A stretch of DNA of 64,000 nucleotides. Source: an uncultured Ruminiclostridium sp. (GTDB taxonomy: Bacteria; Bacillota; Clostridia; Oscillospirales; Ruminococcaceae). The translations under genes were made by a program, and so were the position numbers. This document shows, in pieces, positions 43,658-52,943 of the stretch (its first letter is position 1; every line of letters begins with the position of its first letter). Where the stretch lies: the NCBI GenBank assembly GCA_910579265.1, contig CAJTTE010000011.1, positions 38,394-102,393 of the forward strand. The letters run 5' to 3'. The notes below the pieces were generated by a model. It was not told the origin of the DNA and did not search any database. It worked only from the letters and a program-made list of their open reading frames with translations.

Positions 43658-43972
43658 TTAAAATCCTCCCAAGCATTGCTGAATATTCATATTTTATTTT
43701 ATCATATAAACGGGTTTTGCACAAGTCTTTTTTTACCAAAAAAGACTTGTGGTATTTGTAAAAAATGCCTCTTTTTAACTTATTAAGCAACGACGGATAA
43801 AAAAACATTTTACAGGGTGATTTAAAATATTCATAAAAATGCTTTTAAAGTCCGATTTCCTACGGGAATGGCAAAATGCCGAAGTTTCCTTTTGTTAAAG
43901 GAAAAAATGTTTTTTATAAATCAATCGGCGTTTTTTACAATATGGAACATTCAATTTTGTGGATTATTTTAC

Positions 43973-44001
43973 TTTACATTTCCGCTAATTTAACTTAAAA
44001 T
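43973..44001 (+). promoter_or_regulatory. Promoter of the second LacI gene
   Basis: TTTACA (43973-43978), 17-bp spacer, TAAAAT (43996-44001), about 60 bp before the start. The rest of the 400-bp divergent region (43658-43972) holds no gene. Confidence 0.55.
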
Positions 44002-44059
44002 ATAAGAGGCTAATTATCCTTTCCTTAATATTCTGTGCAGACGAAGGAGTAGAAGTGCA

Positions 44060-45100
44060 ATGATCAAAAAAAGCGTTACCATGAGCGATATCGCGGCGGA
44101 ACTCGGTTGCAGCACCGTTACCGTATCCAAAGCCTTGGGTGATAAGGACGGAGTAAGCGATGAGCTTCGCCAGCGCATTAAGCAAAAGGCGAATGAAATG
44201 GGTTATCGGGTAAGCTATATCTCCAAAAATTCAAAGGAAGTACTAACATACAATATAGGCGTGCTGGTCGCAAAAAGGTTTATAAGCGATGCAAGCGCCT
44301 TTTACTGGGTAGTGTACCGTTATATTGTGGAGCTGCTGCAAAAACAGAGCTATTACGGCATTCTTGAGGTAATATCGGAAAAGGACGAAAGGGCGGGTAT
44401 CATGCCCAATTCCCTGACGGATAAAAAGGTCGACGGGATTATAGCTCTTGGTCAATTTTCCGATCAATATGTCGAAAACATGCTTTCGGTCCAGATACCG
44501 GTGGTCTTTCTGGATTTTTACAGCAGCCGTTCGGATGTTGAGACGGTACTGTCGGATAATTTTTTCGGTGCATATACCATTACCAATCATCTTATAGACA
44601 AGGGACACCGCCGTATAGGATTTATCGGATCAATAACCGCAACGTCCAGTATTCAGGATAGGTATATGGGATATTATAAGTCGCTTCTGGAGCACGGGAT
44701 ACCGCTTCGTGACGATTGGATAATTGAGGACAGGGACAATGAGGGCCTAAGCTTCAAATCAATAAGATTACCGGATGAAATGCCGACGGCTTTCGTCTGC
44801 AACTGCGACAGGATCGCTTATATGGTCGTAAACCAGCTTAAAACCATGGGCTACCGTGTTCCCGAAGACATATCCATCGTGGGCTATGACAATCATATTT
44901 ATTCTACTATAAGCAATCCGAGGATAACCACCATGGATGTGGACAGTCACCGAATGAGCAGCGAGGCGGTAGAAATAATGGTAAAAAAAATACGGGACAA
45001 CAATTACCGCTGCGGCAGAATATTGGTTACGGGAAAGCTTGTTGAACGCGACAGCGTGCGAAATCTTAAAACGGAAGGATATAAGTCCGGCGCTTTTTAA
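44060..45100 (+). CDS. LacI family transcriptional regulator
   Basis: This 346-residue regulator has the helix-turn-helix VTMSDIAAELGCSTVTVSKA, a degenerate hinge and a complete effector domain (DGIIALGQFSDQ, GHRRIGFIGSI, AFVCNCDRIAYMVVNQL, EDISIVGYDN). AAGGAG precedes the ATG. Its stop codon TAA lies within the TTAA target site of family A copy 5, which begins at the next base. The protein end (KSGAF) therefore abuts a mobile element, but deletion of the element would leave the same stop. Confidence 0.93.
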   Translation: MIKKSVTMSDIAAELGCSTVTVSKALGDKDGVSDELRQRIKQKANEMGYRVSYISKNSKEVLTYNIGVLVAKRFISDASAFYWVVYRYIVELLQKQSYYGILEVISEKDERAGIMPNSLTDKKVDGIIALGQFSDQYVENMLSVQIPVVFLDFYSSRSDVETVLSDNFFGAYTITNHLIDKGHRRIGFIGSITATSSIQDRYMGYYKSLLEHGIPLRDDWIIEDRDNEGLSFKSIRLPDEMPTAFVCNCDRIAYMVVNQLKTMGYRVPEDISIVGYDNHIYSTISNPRITTMDVDSHRMSSEAVEIMVKKIRDNNYRCGRILVTGKLVERDSVRNLKTEGYKSGAF

Positions 45101-45272
45101 GGCAATACCGCACAATGACCGCCTGAGGGCTTTGCGTGCGGCTTGCTTGCATATATTCCGTCAGCTTACACAAATTCTCCTTGAAATACGTAAGTATTCC
45201 TGCGTCGAATTTATGCAAGCTTACAAAATATCTGACTGCGCAATTCACACGCAATCATTATGCGGTGTTGGC
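45101..45272 (+). repeat. Family A MITE, copy 5, 172 bp, inserted at a stop codon
   Basis: TTAA flanks 45097-45100 and 45273-45276. The left TTAA contains the TAA stop of the LacI gene. tatD starts 56 bp beyond the element. Confidence 0.87.
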
Positions 45273-45328
45273 TTAAATTTTCGTTCAACAGTTTCCGATC
45301 GTATCCAAACGATACCAAGGAGTTATTT

Positions 45329-46093
45329 ATGATCAAGGTTACGGATACGCATGCTCATTATGACGACACCGCTTTTGACGGTGACAGGGAGTCCCTGCTG
45401 AGACGTCTTTTCAGCGAGACGTCGGAAAAAATAATCACCGTGGGGTGTTCCGCAGAAAGATGGCGTCCGACACTGGAGCTTACGGATAAATTCGAAAATA
45501 TGTACGGCGCTTTGGGCGTTCATCCGGAGGATATATGCGGACTTCCGGAGGATTATCCGGATATCCTGAAAGAACTGGCGTCAAATAAGAAAATAGCGGC
45601 AATAGGAGAGGCGGGTCTGGATTATCATTATGAAAATTTCGACCGCGACATGCAGATCACGGTTTTCCGCAGACAGCTCAATCTTGCAAATGAGCTGCAT
45701 ATGCCTATTATAATACACAGCCGCGACGCAACGGAGGACACCCTTGATATCCTGAATGAAATAAAGCCGGAAAGAGCGGTCATGCACTGTTTTTCGGGAA
45801 GTGCGGAAACAGCGCGGCGGCTTGTGGATATGGGCTTTTATATAAGCTTCACCGGAGTTATCACTTTTAAAAATGCCAGAAAAGCAATTTCAGCCTGTGA
45901 AGCCGTACCCGCCGACAGGCTCATGCTTGAGACCGACTGCCCTTATATGGCGCCCGTTCCTTTCAGGGGAGCGCGCTGCGACAGCTCTATGATACTGTCT
46001 ACAGCCGCAAAAATGGCCGAAATAAAAGGAGCGGATACCGAAGAAATGATAAATATTTGCAATAAGAACGCGGAAATTTTTTTTGAAATATAG
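45329..46093 (+). CDS. TatD family metal-dependent hydrolase (DNase)
   Basis: This 254-residue TIM-barrel metallohydrolase has the TatD landmarks TDTHAHYDD (metal His pair), GEAGLDYHYEN, IIHSRDATEDTL, MHCFSGSAETA and LETDCPYMAPVPFRG. Known relatives are Mg2+-dependent nucleases in DNA repair and quality control. AAGGAG lies just before the ATG at 45329; a longer frame would begin inside the repeat. The stop TAG uses the first G of family A copy 6. Confidence 0.93.
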   Translation: MIKVTDTHAHYDDTAFDGDRESLLRRLFSETSEKIITVGCSAERWRPTLELTDKFENMYGALGVHPEDICGLPEDYPDILKELASNKKIAAIGEAGLDYHYENFDRDMQITVFRRQLNLANELHMPIIIHSRDATEDTLDILNEIKPERAVMHCFSGSAETARRLVDMGFYISFTGVITFKNARKAISACEAVPADRLMLETDCPYMAPVPFRGARCDSSMILSTAAKMAEIKGADTEEMINICNKNAEIFFEI

Positions 46094-46264
46094 GCAATAC
46101 CGCACAATGACCGCCTGACGGCTTTGCGTGCGTCTTGCTTTCATATATTCCGTCATCTTACACAAACCCTCCTTGAAATACGTCAGTATTCCTGCGTCGA
46201 ATTTATGCAAGCTGACAAAAAATCTGACTGCGCAATTCACACCCAATCATTGTGCGGTGTTGCC
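46093..46264 (+). repeat. Family A MITE, copy 6, 172 bp, TATA duplication, at a stop codon
   Basis: TATA flanks both sides (46089-46092, 46265-46268), proving that the duplicated target is not part of the element ends. The tatD stop TAG (46091-46093) is completed by the element; the empty site would read TAA at the same place. Confidence 0.88.
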
Positions 46265-46306
46265 TATAATGTCTTTTGCTTTTCCTGATAAGCCGCTGTA
46301 ATCCGC

Positions 46307-46335
46307 TTGAATATTTTTTTAAAATATGTTATAGT
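46307..46335 (+). promoter_or_regulatory. Promoter of the CBS/CorC gene
   Basis: TTGAAT (46307-46312), 17-bp spacer, TATAGT (46330-46335). This leaves a leader of about 230 nt with no recognised element. Confidence 0.5.
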
Positions 46336-46573
46336 CATTATTACGGAATGTCTGAATTATCGGGATTTGTATGATTTCCGACTGATCGAAGGGCGTATGC
46401 GGCAAAAGGTACGGAACAAGCTTGTTTTTCCGCACTTTTTCTGAACCGCGGCGCGTTCGGCAAGGCCGCAGTAAATCAGCCTGATCTTCAGATGAGGCTT
46501 AAGGCGGTTCCGTAATAATATGAGGATCCGCATTAAAGACATAAATACAAAACATAAAGAAAGGACAACTGAA

Positions 46574-47476
46574 ATGGACGCAGACGGGCGAAAACGTAAA
46601 CCTGCCTATTACTTGCTTTATCCCCTTATACTTTTGGAAAGAGGTCTGAACGCTTTGCTGAGAAAAGCATTGGGGGAAGGCTTCAGAACGGCTACCGAGG
46701 ATGAGATACTTTCTCTTATGGACGCGGGCGTGGAAAGCGGAGAGATCGAAACTTCATCCGTAGAGCTTATAAACAACGTATTTGAGTTCGGGGATCTTAA
46801 GATATCGGATGTTATGACACACAGGGTCAATATCGCCGCAGTGGAGGAAAATACCGTACTTGACGATATCGTATATCTTGCTCTCGAGGAGGGATTTTCC
46901 CGTATTCCGGTCTATCGGGAGAGCATAGATAAAATCATCGGAATAATTATCGTTAAGGATCTTCTGTGTCTTATCGGCAACGAGGATGCAGACAAATATA
47001 CGGCCAAGGATTTTATACGGGACGTTATTTTTATTCCCGAAAGCTGTCCGTGCGACGATGCGTTCAAACAGCTTACCGATTCAAAATCAGGTATGGCGGT
47101 TGCAGTTGACGAGTATGGCGGGACAGCAGGCGTAGTTACCGTAGAGGATCTGATCGAATCCGTTATGGGAAATATCCAGGATGAGTATGATGACGAGGAA
47201 ATCGAAATAAGAGAATTGAGCAGGGATAAGTATCTGATCGACGGAGAGTGCGATCCGGACGAGGCACTTGAGCTTTTCGGCTACCAGCTTCCGGAGGATC
47301 ATGAATATGATACCATCGCAGGATTCGTAACGGACCTTCTGGGATATATTCCCGAAAGTACGGAAAAAAATCCACATGCGGATTATGAAGATATACGCTT
47401 TGTGGTAACGGAGGTCAGCGACAACTGTATCAGCAAAATAATTGCCTTCAGAAACAAAAACACGGAGAATCAGTAA
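46574..47476 (+). CDS. CBS-pair/CorC-HlyC domain protein without the DUF21 membrane domain
   Basis: This 300-residue protein is related to the CorC/hemolysin-C group linked to Mg2+/Co2+ homeostasis. The cytoplasmic modules are present: two CBS domains (ISDVMTHRVNIAAV and IPVYRESIDKIIGIIIVKDL, then AVDEYGGTAGVVTVEDLIE) and the C-terminal transporter-associated domain (YDTIAGFVTDLLGYIPES). Only one hydrophobic stretch (YYLLYPLILLERGLNALLRK) remains at the N-terminus in place of the four-helix DUF21. AAAGGA precedes the ATG at 46574. Confidence 0.85.
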   Translation: MDADGRKRKPAYYLLYPLILLERGLNALLRKALGEGFRTATEDEILSLMDAGVESGEIETSSVELINNVFEFGDLKISDVMTHRVNIAAVEENTVLDDIVYLALEEGFSRIPVYRESIDKIIGIIIVKDLLCLIGNEDADKYTAKDFIRDVIFIPESCPCDDAFKQLTDSKSGMAVAVDEYGGTAGVVTVEDLIESVMGNIQDEYDDEEIEIRELSRDKYLIDGECDPDEALELFGYQLPEDHEYDTIAGFVTDLLGYIPESTEKNPHADYEDIRFVVTEVSDNCISKIIAFRNKNTENQ

Positions 47477-47480
47477 ACGA

Positions 47481-47518
47481 AAAAGTGAGCGCGGTATTGC
47501 CGCCTCACTTTTATTTTT
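47481..47518 (+). terminator. Terminator of the CBS/CorC gene
   Basis: AAAAGTGAGCGCGG pairs with CCGCCTCACTTTT (one bulge), followed by TATTTTT, directly after the stop. Confidence 0.8.
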
Positions 47519-47555
47519 CAGATCTCCGTATTCCATATATTCCTACTCAAAAATG

Positions 47556-47585
47556 CTTGCAATTATTGCAAGTATGGAGTATAAT
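47556..47585 (+). promoter_or_regulatory. lon promoter with a palindromic operator over the -35
   Basis: TTGCAA (47557-47562), 17-bp spacer, TATAAT (47580-47585). The -35 is one arm of the palindrome CTTGCAATTATTGCAAG (47556-47572). It is not a CIRCE or CtsR site, so another repressor is likely. Confidence 0.6.
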
Positions 47586-47671
47586 ATACTAACGGCCGGA
47601 TATCAGCGGATTTTTACCGGCAGATATCCTGATACACCGATGTGACGCCTTTTTAAGAAAGGAGAATATAT

Positions 47672-50086
47672 ATGAGAAAGAAAACGTATTCCATGCCCGC
47701 TATAGCTATGAGAGGGTTGGTTATATTTCCGCGCATGATACTCCATTTTGATGTGGGCAGGGACTATTCCGTAAACGCCGTAAAAGCGGCGGCAGAGGGA
47801 GACAGAAGAATCTATCTTGTAGCCCAGAAGGATTCAATGGTGACCGATCCCGTCAATTCCGACGTATACGGAGTGGGAGTGGTTGCGGAGGTCAGACAGA
47901 CAATCAAAACCCCGGACGGAGCTACAAGAGTTCTTGTTGAAGGGCTTTATAGAGCAAAGGCGGATGATTTTCGCAAAGAGGGGGATTATTATGTTGCTTC
48001 TCCGACGGCTCTTAATGACAGGAAAAACACTTTTATTTCAAGGGAGGAATCCACCGCGTATCTCCGCGCCCTAAAGGACAGCTTCGGAGAGTACAGCGGC
48101 TATGTTCCGCGTATGCCCAAGGAAATGTATCAAAGCGCGATGACCGAACAGGAACTGGATAAGCTTATGGATCTGGTCATATTCAATACATATTTCAGAA
48201 CGGAGGACAGGCAGGCTCTGCTTGAAACCGTGTCGGAAAAAAAGCGTGTTGAAATGCTGCTTAAAATGCTTGAGAGCGAAATCGATATCCTTATGCTTGA
48301 AAGTGAGATAACCGATGAAGTAAACGAAAGTATTGACAGGAATCAACGCGAATATTATCTTCGCGAACAGCTGAGAGCTATATCCAAACAGCTGGGCGAC
48401 GAGGATTCGGCGGACGAGGCATATGAATATCAGGAAAAAATCAAGAAAATAGGTTTTTCCTCAGAAACAGAGGAAAAGCTTCTCAAGGATGCCGAAAAGC
48501 TTCTTAAGCTTTCTCCCTCATCCCAGGATTACGGGCTGATAAGAAATTATCTTGATACGGTTCTGGATATGCCGTGGAACAAAAGATCCGGGAAGAAGAT
48601 CGGTATGGAAAAGGCCCGGAAACAGCTTGATAAGGATCATTACGGACTAAAAAAGGTTAAAGAGCGCATTCTCGAAACCATAGCCGTGCGCGCGCTTAAT
48701 CCCGATGTCAAGGGACAGATTCTTTGTCTCGTGGGTCCTCCGGGCGTCGGTAAAACTTCTGTGGGCAGATCCATAGCGAAAGCGATAGACCGGTCCTATG
48801 CAAGGATATCCCTCGGCGGAGTGGGAGACGAAGCGGAGATAAGAGGACACAGAAAAACTTACATAGGAGCGATGCCGGGAAGAATCGTTAAGGCGATACA
48901 GCAGGCAAAAACCATGAATCCGGTTATTGTCCTTGATGAGATAGATAAGCTTCGTTCAGATTATAAGGGAGATCCCGCTTCGGCTTTGCTGGAGGTTCTC
49001 GACCCTGAGCAGAACGTATCTTTTGCCGATCACTATCTTGAGATACCGCTGGATCTTAGCGACGTTATGTTTATAACAACGGCAAATTCTCTTGACACTA
49101 TCCCTGCTCCTCTTCTTGACCGTATGGAAATTATTGAGCTTCACAGCTATACAAGAGAAGAGAAATTCAATATTGCCAAAAAACACCTTGTTCCGAAACA
49201 GCTGAAAAAACACGGAGAGAAAACCGCACAGCTAAAAATAACGGACAGCGCGTTATACTCCATGATAGATTTTTATACAAAGGAAGCCGGCGTCCGCAAG
49301 CTTGAGCAGCAGGTAGCCTCACTTTGCAGAAAAACGGCGAAAAGGCTTATGGAGGGTCAAACAAAGGTTACGGTTACCGCCGACAATATAAACGATTTTC
49401 TCGGGGTGAAAAAATATCTTCCGGAAACTCTTCCGGAGCAGGATGAGGTGGGTTCGGTAACAGGTCTCGCCTGGACGTCGGCAGGGGGAGTTACAATGCC
49501 TCTTGAGGTGCTTGTAATGAAAGGTACCGGTAAGTTGGAGCTTACCGGATCTCTCGGTGAGGTCATGACCGAATCCGGAAAAATAGCCGTAAGCCTTGCA
49601 CGCAGCCTATCGGATAAATACGGTATAGATCCCGATTTTTACAAGGATAAGGATCTTCATATCCATGCTCCTGAGGGAGCGGTGCCGAAGGACGGACCGT
49701 CAGCGGGAGTCACAATGACCACGGCGCTTATTTCCGCCCTTTCGGGTATACCCGTAAAGCGCGAGGTCGCTATGACGGGGGAGATCACTCTTCACGGAAA
49801 AGTGCTTCCCATAGGAGGCCTTCGGGAAAAGTCAATGGCGGCATATAAGGCAGGGGTAAAAACCGTAATAATGCCGTTTGAAAATAAGCCCGATCTGGAA
49901 GAGGTGGATGATGTGGTAAAGGAAAACGTTTATTTTATTCCTGCCAAGAATATTGAAACCGTATTGGATAATGCCCTCGTAAAAACAAACGCCGCCACAC
50001 CCAAGGCTTATGAGACGGCCGTAAAGCAGCCGGCTATCCGTAATAACAGAAGAAGAAAGGGAATAGCCGCGGAAAAAACCGAGTGA
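47672..50086 (+). CDS. lon: ATP-dependent protease Lon (LonA)
   Basis: This 804-residue protease has an N-terminal substrate domain (about 1-200), a helical linker, AAA+ with Walker A GPPGVGKTSVG and Walker B IVLDEIDKL, and the Ser-Lys protease domain with Ser677 in PKDGPSAGVTM and Lys720 in GGLREKS. It degrades misfolded and regulatory proteins in the cytoplasm. AGAAAGGAG precedes the ATG. It has its own promoter with a palindromic operator and a strong terminator. The C-terminal tail after residue 780 is basic and poorly conserved. Confidence 0.98.
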   Translation: MRKKTYSMPAIAMRGLVIFPRMILHFDVGRDYSVNAVKAAAEGDRRIYLVAQKDSMVTDPVNSDVYGVGVVAEVRQTIKTPDGATRVLVEGLYRAKADDFRKEGDYYVASPTALNDRKNTFISREESTAYLRALKDSFGEYSGYVPRMPKEMYQSAMTEQELDKLMDLVIFNTYFRTEDRQALLETVSEKKRVEMLLKMLESEIDILMLESEITDEVNESIDRNQREYYLREQLRAISKQLGDEDSADEAYEYQEKIKKIGFSSETEEKLLKDAEKLLKLSPSSQDYGLIRNYLDTVLDMPWNKRSGKKIGMEKARKQLDKDHYGLKKVKERILETIAVRALNPDVKGQILCLVGPPGVGKTSVGRSIAKAIDRSYARISLGGVGDEAEIRGHRKTYIGAMPGRIVKAIQQAKTMNPVIVLDEIDKLRSDYKGDPASALLEVLDPEQNVSFADHYLEIPLDLSDVMFITTANSLDTIPAPLLDRMEIIELHSYTREEKFNIAKKHLVPKQLKKHGEKTAQLKITDSALYSMIDFYTKEAGVRKLEQQVASLCRKTAKRLMEGQTKVTVTADNINDFLGVKKYLPETLPEQDEVGSVTGLAWTSAGGVTMPLEVLVMKGTGKLELTGSLGEVMTESGKIAVSLARSLSDKYGIDPDFYKDKDLHIHAPEGAVPKDGPSAGVTMTTALISALSGIPVKREVAMTGEITLHGKVLPIGGLREKSMAAYKAGVKTVIMPFENKPDLEEVDDVVKENVYFIPAKNIETVLDNALVKTNAATPKAYETAVKQPAIRNNRRRKGIAAEKTE

Positions 50087-50160
50087 TCTTGTGCGTGATT
50101 ATATAAATAATACTTTTACATTTCTTTAAAAAACGTAACGGTATTTAAGCCTAAAGCAAA

Positions 50161-50200
50161 AAAATCCGGCGGGAGAGTTTTTCTCCTGCCGGATTTCTAT
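50161..50200 (+). terminator. Terminator of lon
   Basis: AAATCCGGCGGGAGA pairs with TCTCCTGCCGGATTT (one mismatch, 5-nt loop), 75 bp after the stop. Confidence 0.8.
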
Positions 50201-50246
50201 TGGAGCTTCAGCGCAAAACCTGCCGGCGCAGCCGACGGATATTTAC

Positions 50247-50408
50247 TATTGCTCCACCAAGTAAGTCTTGAAGAATTTGTGCGCCGAAGGGCTGTGGAAA
50301 GACAAGGAAGAAGACCGCAGGAATATGCGCATATTTCAAGGGCTTCTGACGAAGTATTTAGGCAGCCGGGCAAGCAGAAAAATTCAAGGGTTACTTGGGG
50401 GAGCAATA
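50247..50408 (-). repeat. Family B MITE, copy 2, 162 bp, inverted relative to copy 1
   Basis: It has the same length and ends as 5237-5398, TA on both sides. It sits in the junction between lon and engB. The remaining sequence to 50912 holds a small hairpin (AATCCGGAAGTTTTTCCGGA, 50411) and no supported gene. Confidence 0.8.
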
Positions 50409-50912
50409 TAATCCGGAAGTTTTTCCGGATTCGTAAGCCGGAACGTTTAGAAAATCCGAACAATGCAAAACAAAGGAGTCGAATGCGGTGGGTTAATGAA
50501 AAAATTAAGGGTTACGGCGGTTTTCAAGCATTCTGAAGCGGGAGGCGTCCGCAGTCGGATGGATTTTGTGAAAACCGCTTATTTATACAGCCATATTTTT
50601 TTCCATTAGGCAACGTTCGCATCGATTTACGGCATAAATGCACTAAGAGGCTTCAATAACGGGTTTGTATTAATCGGCAGACGCAGTATTATCAGTATTG
50701 ACAAGAACGAATATTGCGGTATCGATACGGTATCAGCCGGATCTTATCCGAAAGGATGAGCAGCGTCACCGATAATTGCAAAAAACAGAATTTTATATCG
50801 GAAAACTATCGGATCAAAACAGCGTTAAAAAGTAATCGGATAATCATCCATTATAAAAAAGACTGCGCTTTTTTATAAGAAATACGGAGCCTGATATAAA
50901 ACAATTATTTCA

Positions 50913-51494
50913 CTATCGAGCTATCTCTTCTATTATTTCTCTGATCTCTTCCGTACCCTCTCCCGTAACGGCGGAAAAGGGAATAACGGTGATCTGATCG
51001 GCATAGGGAAGCTCGTCGTTCAGAGCGGTCAGCCTTTCTTCCCGATGACTTTTTTTAAGCTTGTCCGCTTTGGTGAGTACTATTACGAACGGAATTTCAT
51101 TATCGATCAGAAAATTTATCATAAGAAGATCATCAGCAGTGGGGGGATGTCTAAAATCAACAAGCTGAAAAACCAAGTCAAGTTCTCTGTCAGCCTGTAA
51201 ATAACCTTCTATAAGCTTTCCCCAACGCTGTTTTTCGGTTTTGGAGACCTTCGCATAGCCATAACCGGGAAGATCAACGATATGTATATTTTCAACTCCG
51301 TAAAAATTAATGGTGACCGTTTTCCCCGGAGTTGCGCTTACTCTCGCCAGGGATTTTCTGTTAAATATTTTGTTGATCAGCGAGGATTTACCTACGTTCG
51401 AGCGTCCGGAAAAGGCTATTTCCGGACGATCGGATGCAGGAATCTGATTTAATTTACCGTAAGACGTAAGAAATTCCGCTTTATTAAAATTCAT
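50913..51494 (-). CDS. engB: Ribosome biogenesis GTP-binding protein EngB (YsxC/YihA)
   Basis: This 193-residue essential GTPase acts in large-subunit assembly. It has G1 GRSNVGKSSLIN, G2 PGKTVTINFY, G3 DLPGYGYAKVSK, G4 LTKADKL and G5 FSAVTGEG. The start at 51494 follows GAAAGGAAAAACAA. In many Firmicutes engB follows lon in the same direction; here the two face each other with a family B element between them, which suggests a local inversion. Confidence 0.96.
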   Translation of the reverse strand: MNFNKAEFLTSYGKLNQIPASDRPEIAFSGRSNVGKSSLINKIFNRKSLARVSATPGKTVTINFYGVENIHIVDLPGYGYAKVSKTEKQRWGKLIEGYLQADRELDLVFQLVDFRHPPTADDLLMINFLIDNEIPFVIVLTKADKLKKSHREERLTALNDELPYADQITVIPFSAVTGEGTEEIREIIEEIAR

Positions 51495-51701
51495 ATTTGT
51501 TTTTCCTTTCTGTAGGCGGGAAGACAGGCCGGCTTTTTGTCCGAAGCATGATTTTTATTGCAGAGCTCTTGACCGCCCTTACGGTTTTTGACGTTCATAA
51601 GGACTTAGAGCCTGTTCAGCATCTCTAAGCATGTACCTGATTCCCGAATCATACGGAAATCTCCGGATATTGCTCCGGCATGTTTAAAGCTTTAAGAACC
51701 T

Positions 51702-51874
51702 GTTTGGTATCTCGAAGTATGTAGATTGCGCAGCAGATTTTGTAAACTTCAAGGCGATTTTTCGCAGACGTACTTGATGCACATTAAGAAAAATCAACGA
51801 AGAAATACGCAAAAGGTGCAGGCAAGACGCTTTGTCCGGCATTACGGAAGTACGTCGGGAAGCTTAAAAAAACA
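51702..51874 (+). repeat. Family E repeat, copy 2, with a stray end upstream
   Basis: It runs from AACCTGTTTGGTATCTCGAA to GGGAAGCTTAAAAAAACAGG and aligns with the minus-strand copy at 6546-6704. A separate E-like end (GCCTGTTCAGCATCTCTAAG) lies at 51610-51635, so one E copy may have landed in or beside another. Confidence 0.45.
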
Positions 51875-51908
51875 GGCGGCAGTTATATAAGCTGACCGCC
51901 GCCTTTAT

Positions 51909-52943
51909 TCACTTTGCCTGCGTCTGTTCTTCCGAAATATCCTTCCTTCTGTTTATAAGGATCGACACGGTCATTCCTGCAATTATGGCAAGGTAAAAGG
52001 TCAGAAAACGCCATATTACCGTTGAAAGATGTACGTAGCTTCCGAAAATGTTTTTGAAAAACAGTACATAGCTGCCTTCCGCAGCGCCTAATGCTCCCGG
52101 GAGCGGAACAAAGGCAGAAATCATCAGTACGAAGGCCTGACATGAGATTATCGTAAGGAAATCGCTTCCGCTTAGCCCGAAGGCAAGGTATATAACAAAG
52201 GATATGCCAAAGTAAACAGTAAGCTGGATCACCGTATAAAAACACATTTTAAGTATAAGCACCGGACGTTTTTTTATAAACTGAAAGTTTTTATAATACA
52301 TGGCCATTTCTTCGTCCATGTATTTGAGCTTCGCTTCAACGTCCTTCACTATGCGAAGCTTGCCGAGAAATCTGACAACAAAATGCGCAATTTTTACGGT
52401 AGGCTTTTTAAAGAAGGCCAGCATAAAAAGCCCGGCTATAACTGCGGAGTTTACTATAAATCCCACAATAACCAGGGGCATAAGGAGCGGGCTTGTATCC
52501 AGAACGTAATTAAGCCTGAAAACAAGTATTACGGCGGAATAAACGGTCAGCATAGCCTGATATACGATAAATTTACTCAGCAGGACCGTCAGGGAGGAGC
52601 CCAGGGGCACTCCGAACTTTACAAGATAAAATGCCTGTATAGGCTGTCCGCCCGAGGCAAAGGGAGTGATGCAGTTAAAATACTGTCCGATCATCGAAAC
52701 GGAAAGACTGTCCTTAAATTTCTGTTTCTGATGCACCTCTTTTGTGACTAAATGAAGATTTACCGCTTCCAGTATCCAGTACATGACCATACAGCAAACA
52801 GCAAGAATCAGATATACCGGTTTCGCTCCGCAGATCGCGTTCCATATTTCCACAGGATCATCTACCAGAAACAAATAGACGATCATTATTACAAAGGCGG
52901 CTCCGCATATTATCAAATTAAGTTTTTTTGATTTCCTGCTCAT
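51909..52943 (-). CDS. Flippase-like/lysylphosphatidylglycerol-synthase transmembrane family protein
   Basis: This 344-residue protein of the UPF0104 (MprF N-terminal-like) family has about eight helices. The segment SVSMIGQYFNCITPFASGGQPIQ cannot be mistaken for another family, and FVPLPGALGAAEGSYVLFF is the second conserved block. Such proteins work with glycolipid glycosyltransferases and may flip lipids across the membrane. The ATG at 52943 overlaps the stop of the glycosyltransferase gene by four bases, behind GGCGGGGGG. The aminoacyl-transferase half of MprF is absent. Confidence 0.87.
   Translation of the reverse strand: MSRKSKKLNLIICGAAFVIMIVYLFLVDDPVEIWNAICGAKPVYLILAVCCMVMYWILEAVNLHLVTKEVHQKQKFKDSLSVSMIGQYFNCITPFASGGQPIQAFYLVKFGVPLGSSLTVLLSKFIVYQAMLTVYSAVILVFRLNYVLDTSPLLMPLVIVGFIVNSAVIAGLFMLAFFKKPTVKIAHFVVRFLGKLRIVKDVEAKLKYMDEEMAMYYKNFQFIKKRPVLILKMCFYTVIQLTVYFGISFVIYLAFGLSGSDFLTIISCQAFVLMISAFVPLPGALGAAEGSYVLFFKNIFGSYVHLSTVIWRFLTFYLAIIAGMTVSILINRRKDISEEQTQAK

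Noticed and set aside
46574..47476. Hemolysin
   Set aside because: The HlyC/CorC name is historical; the protein has CBS and transporter-associated domains and no toxin feature.
50483..50536. 17-codon frame MRWVNEKIKGYGGFQAF behind AAAGGAG, resembling a cold-shock protein start
   Set aside because: It stops after 17 codons, the similarity is only superficial, and an overlapping frame (36 codons from 50494) is no better supported.
51909..52943. Full MprF (lysylphosphatidylglycerol synthase)
   Set aside because: Only the membrane flippase-like part is present; the C-terminal aminoacyl-transferase domain is absent.
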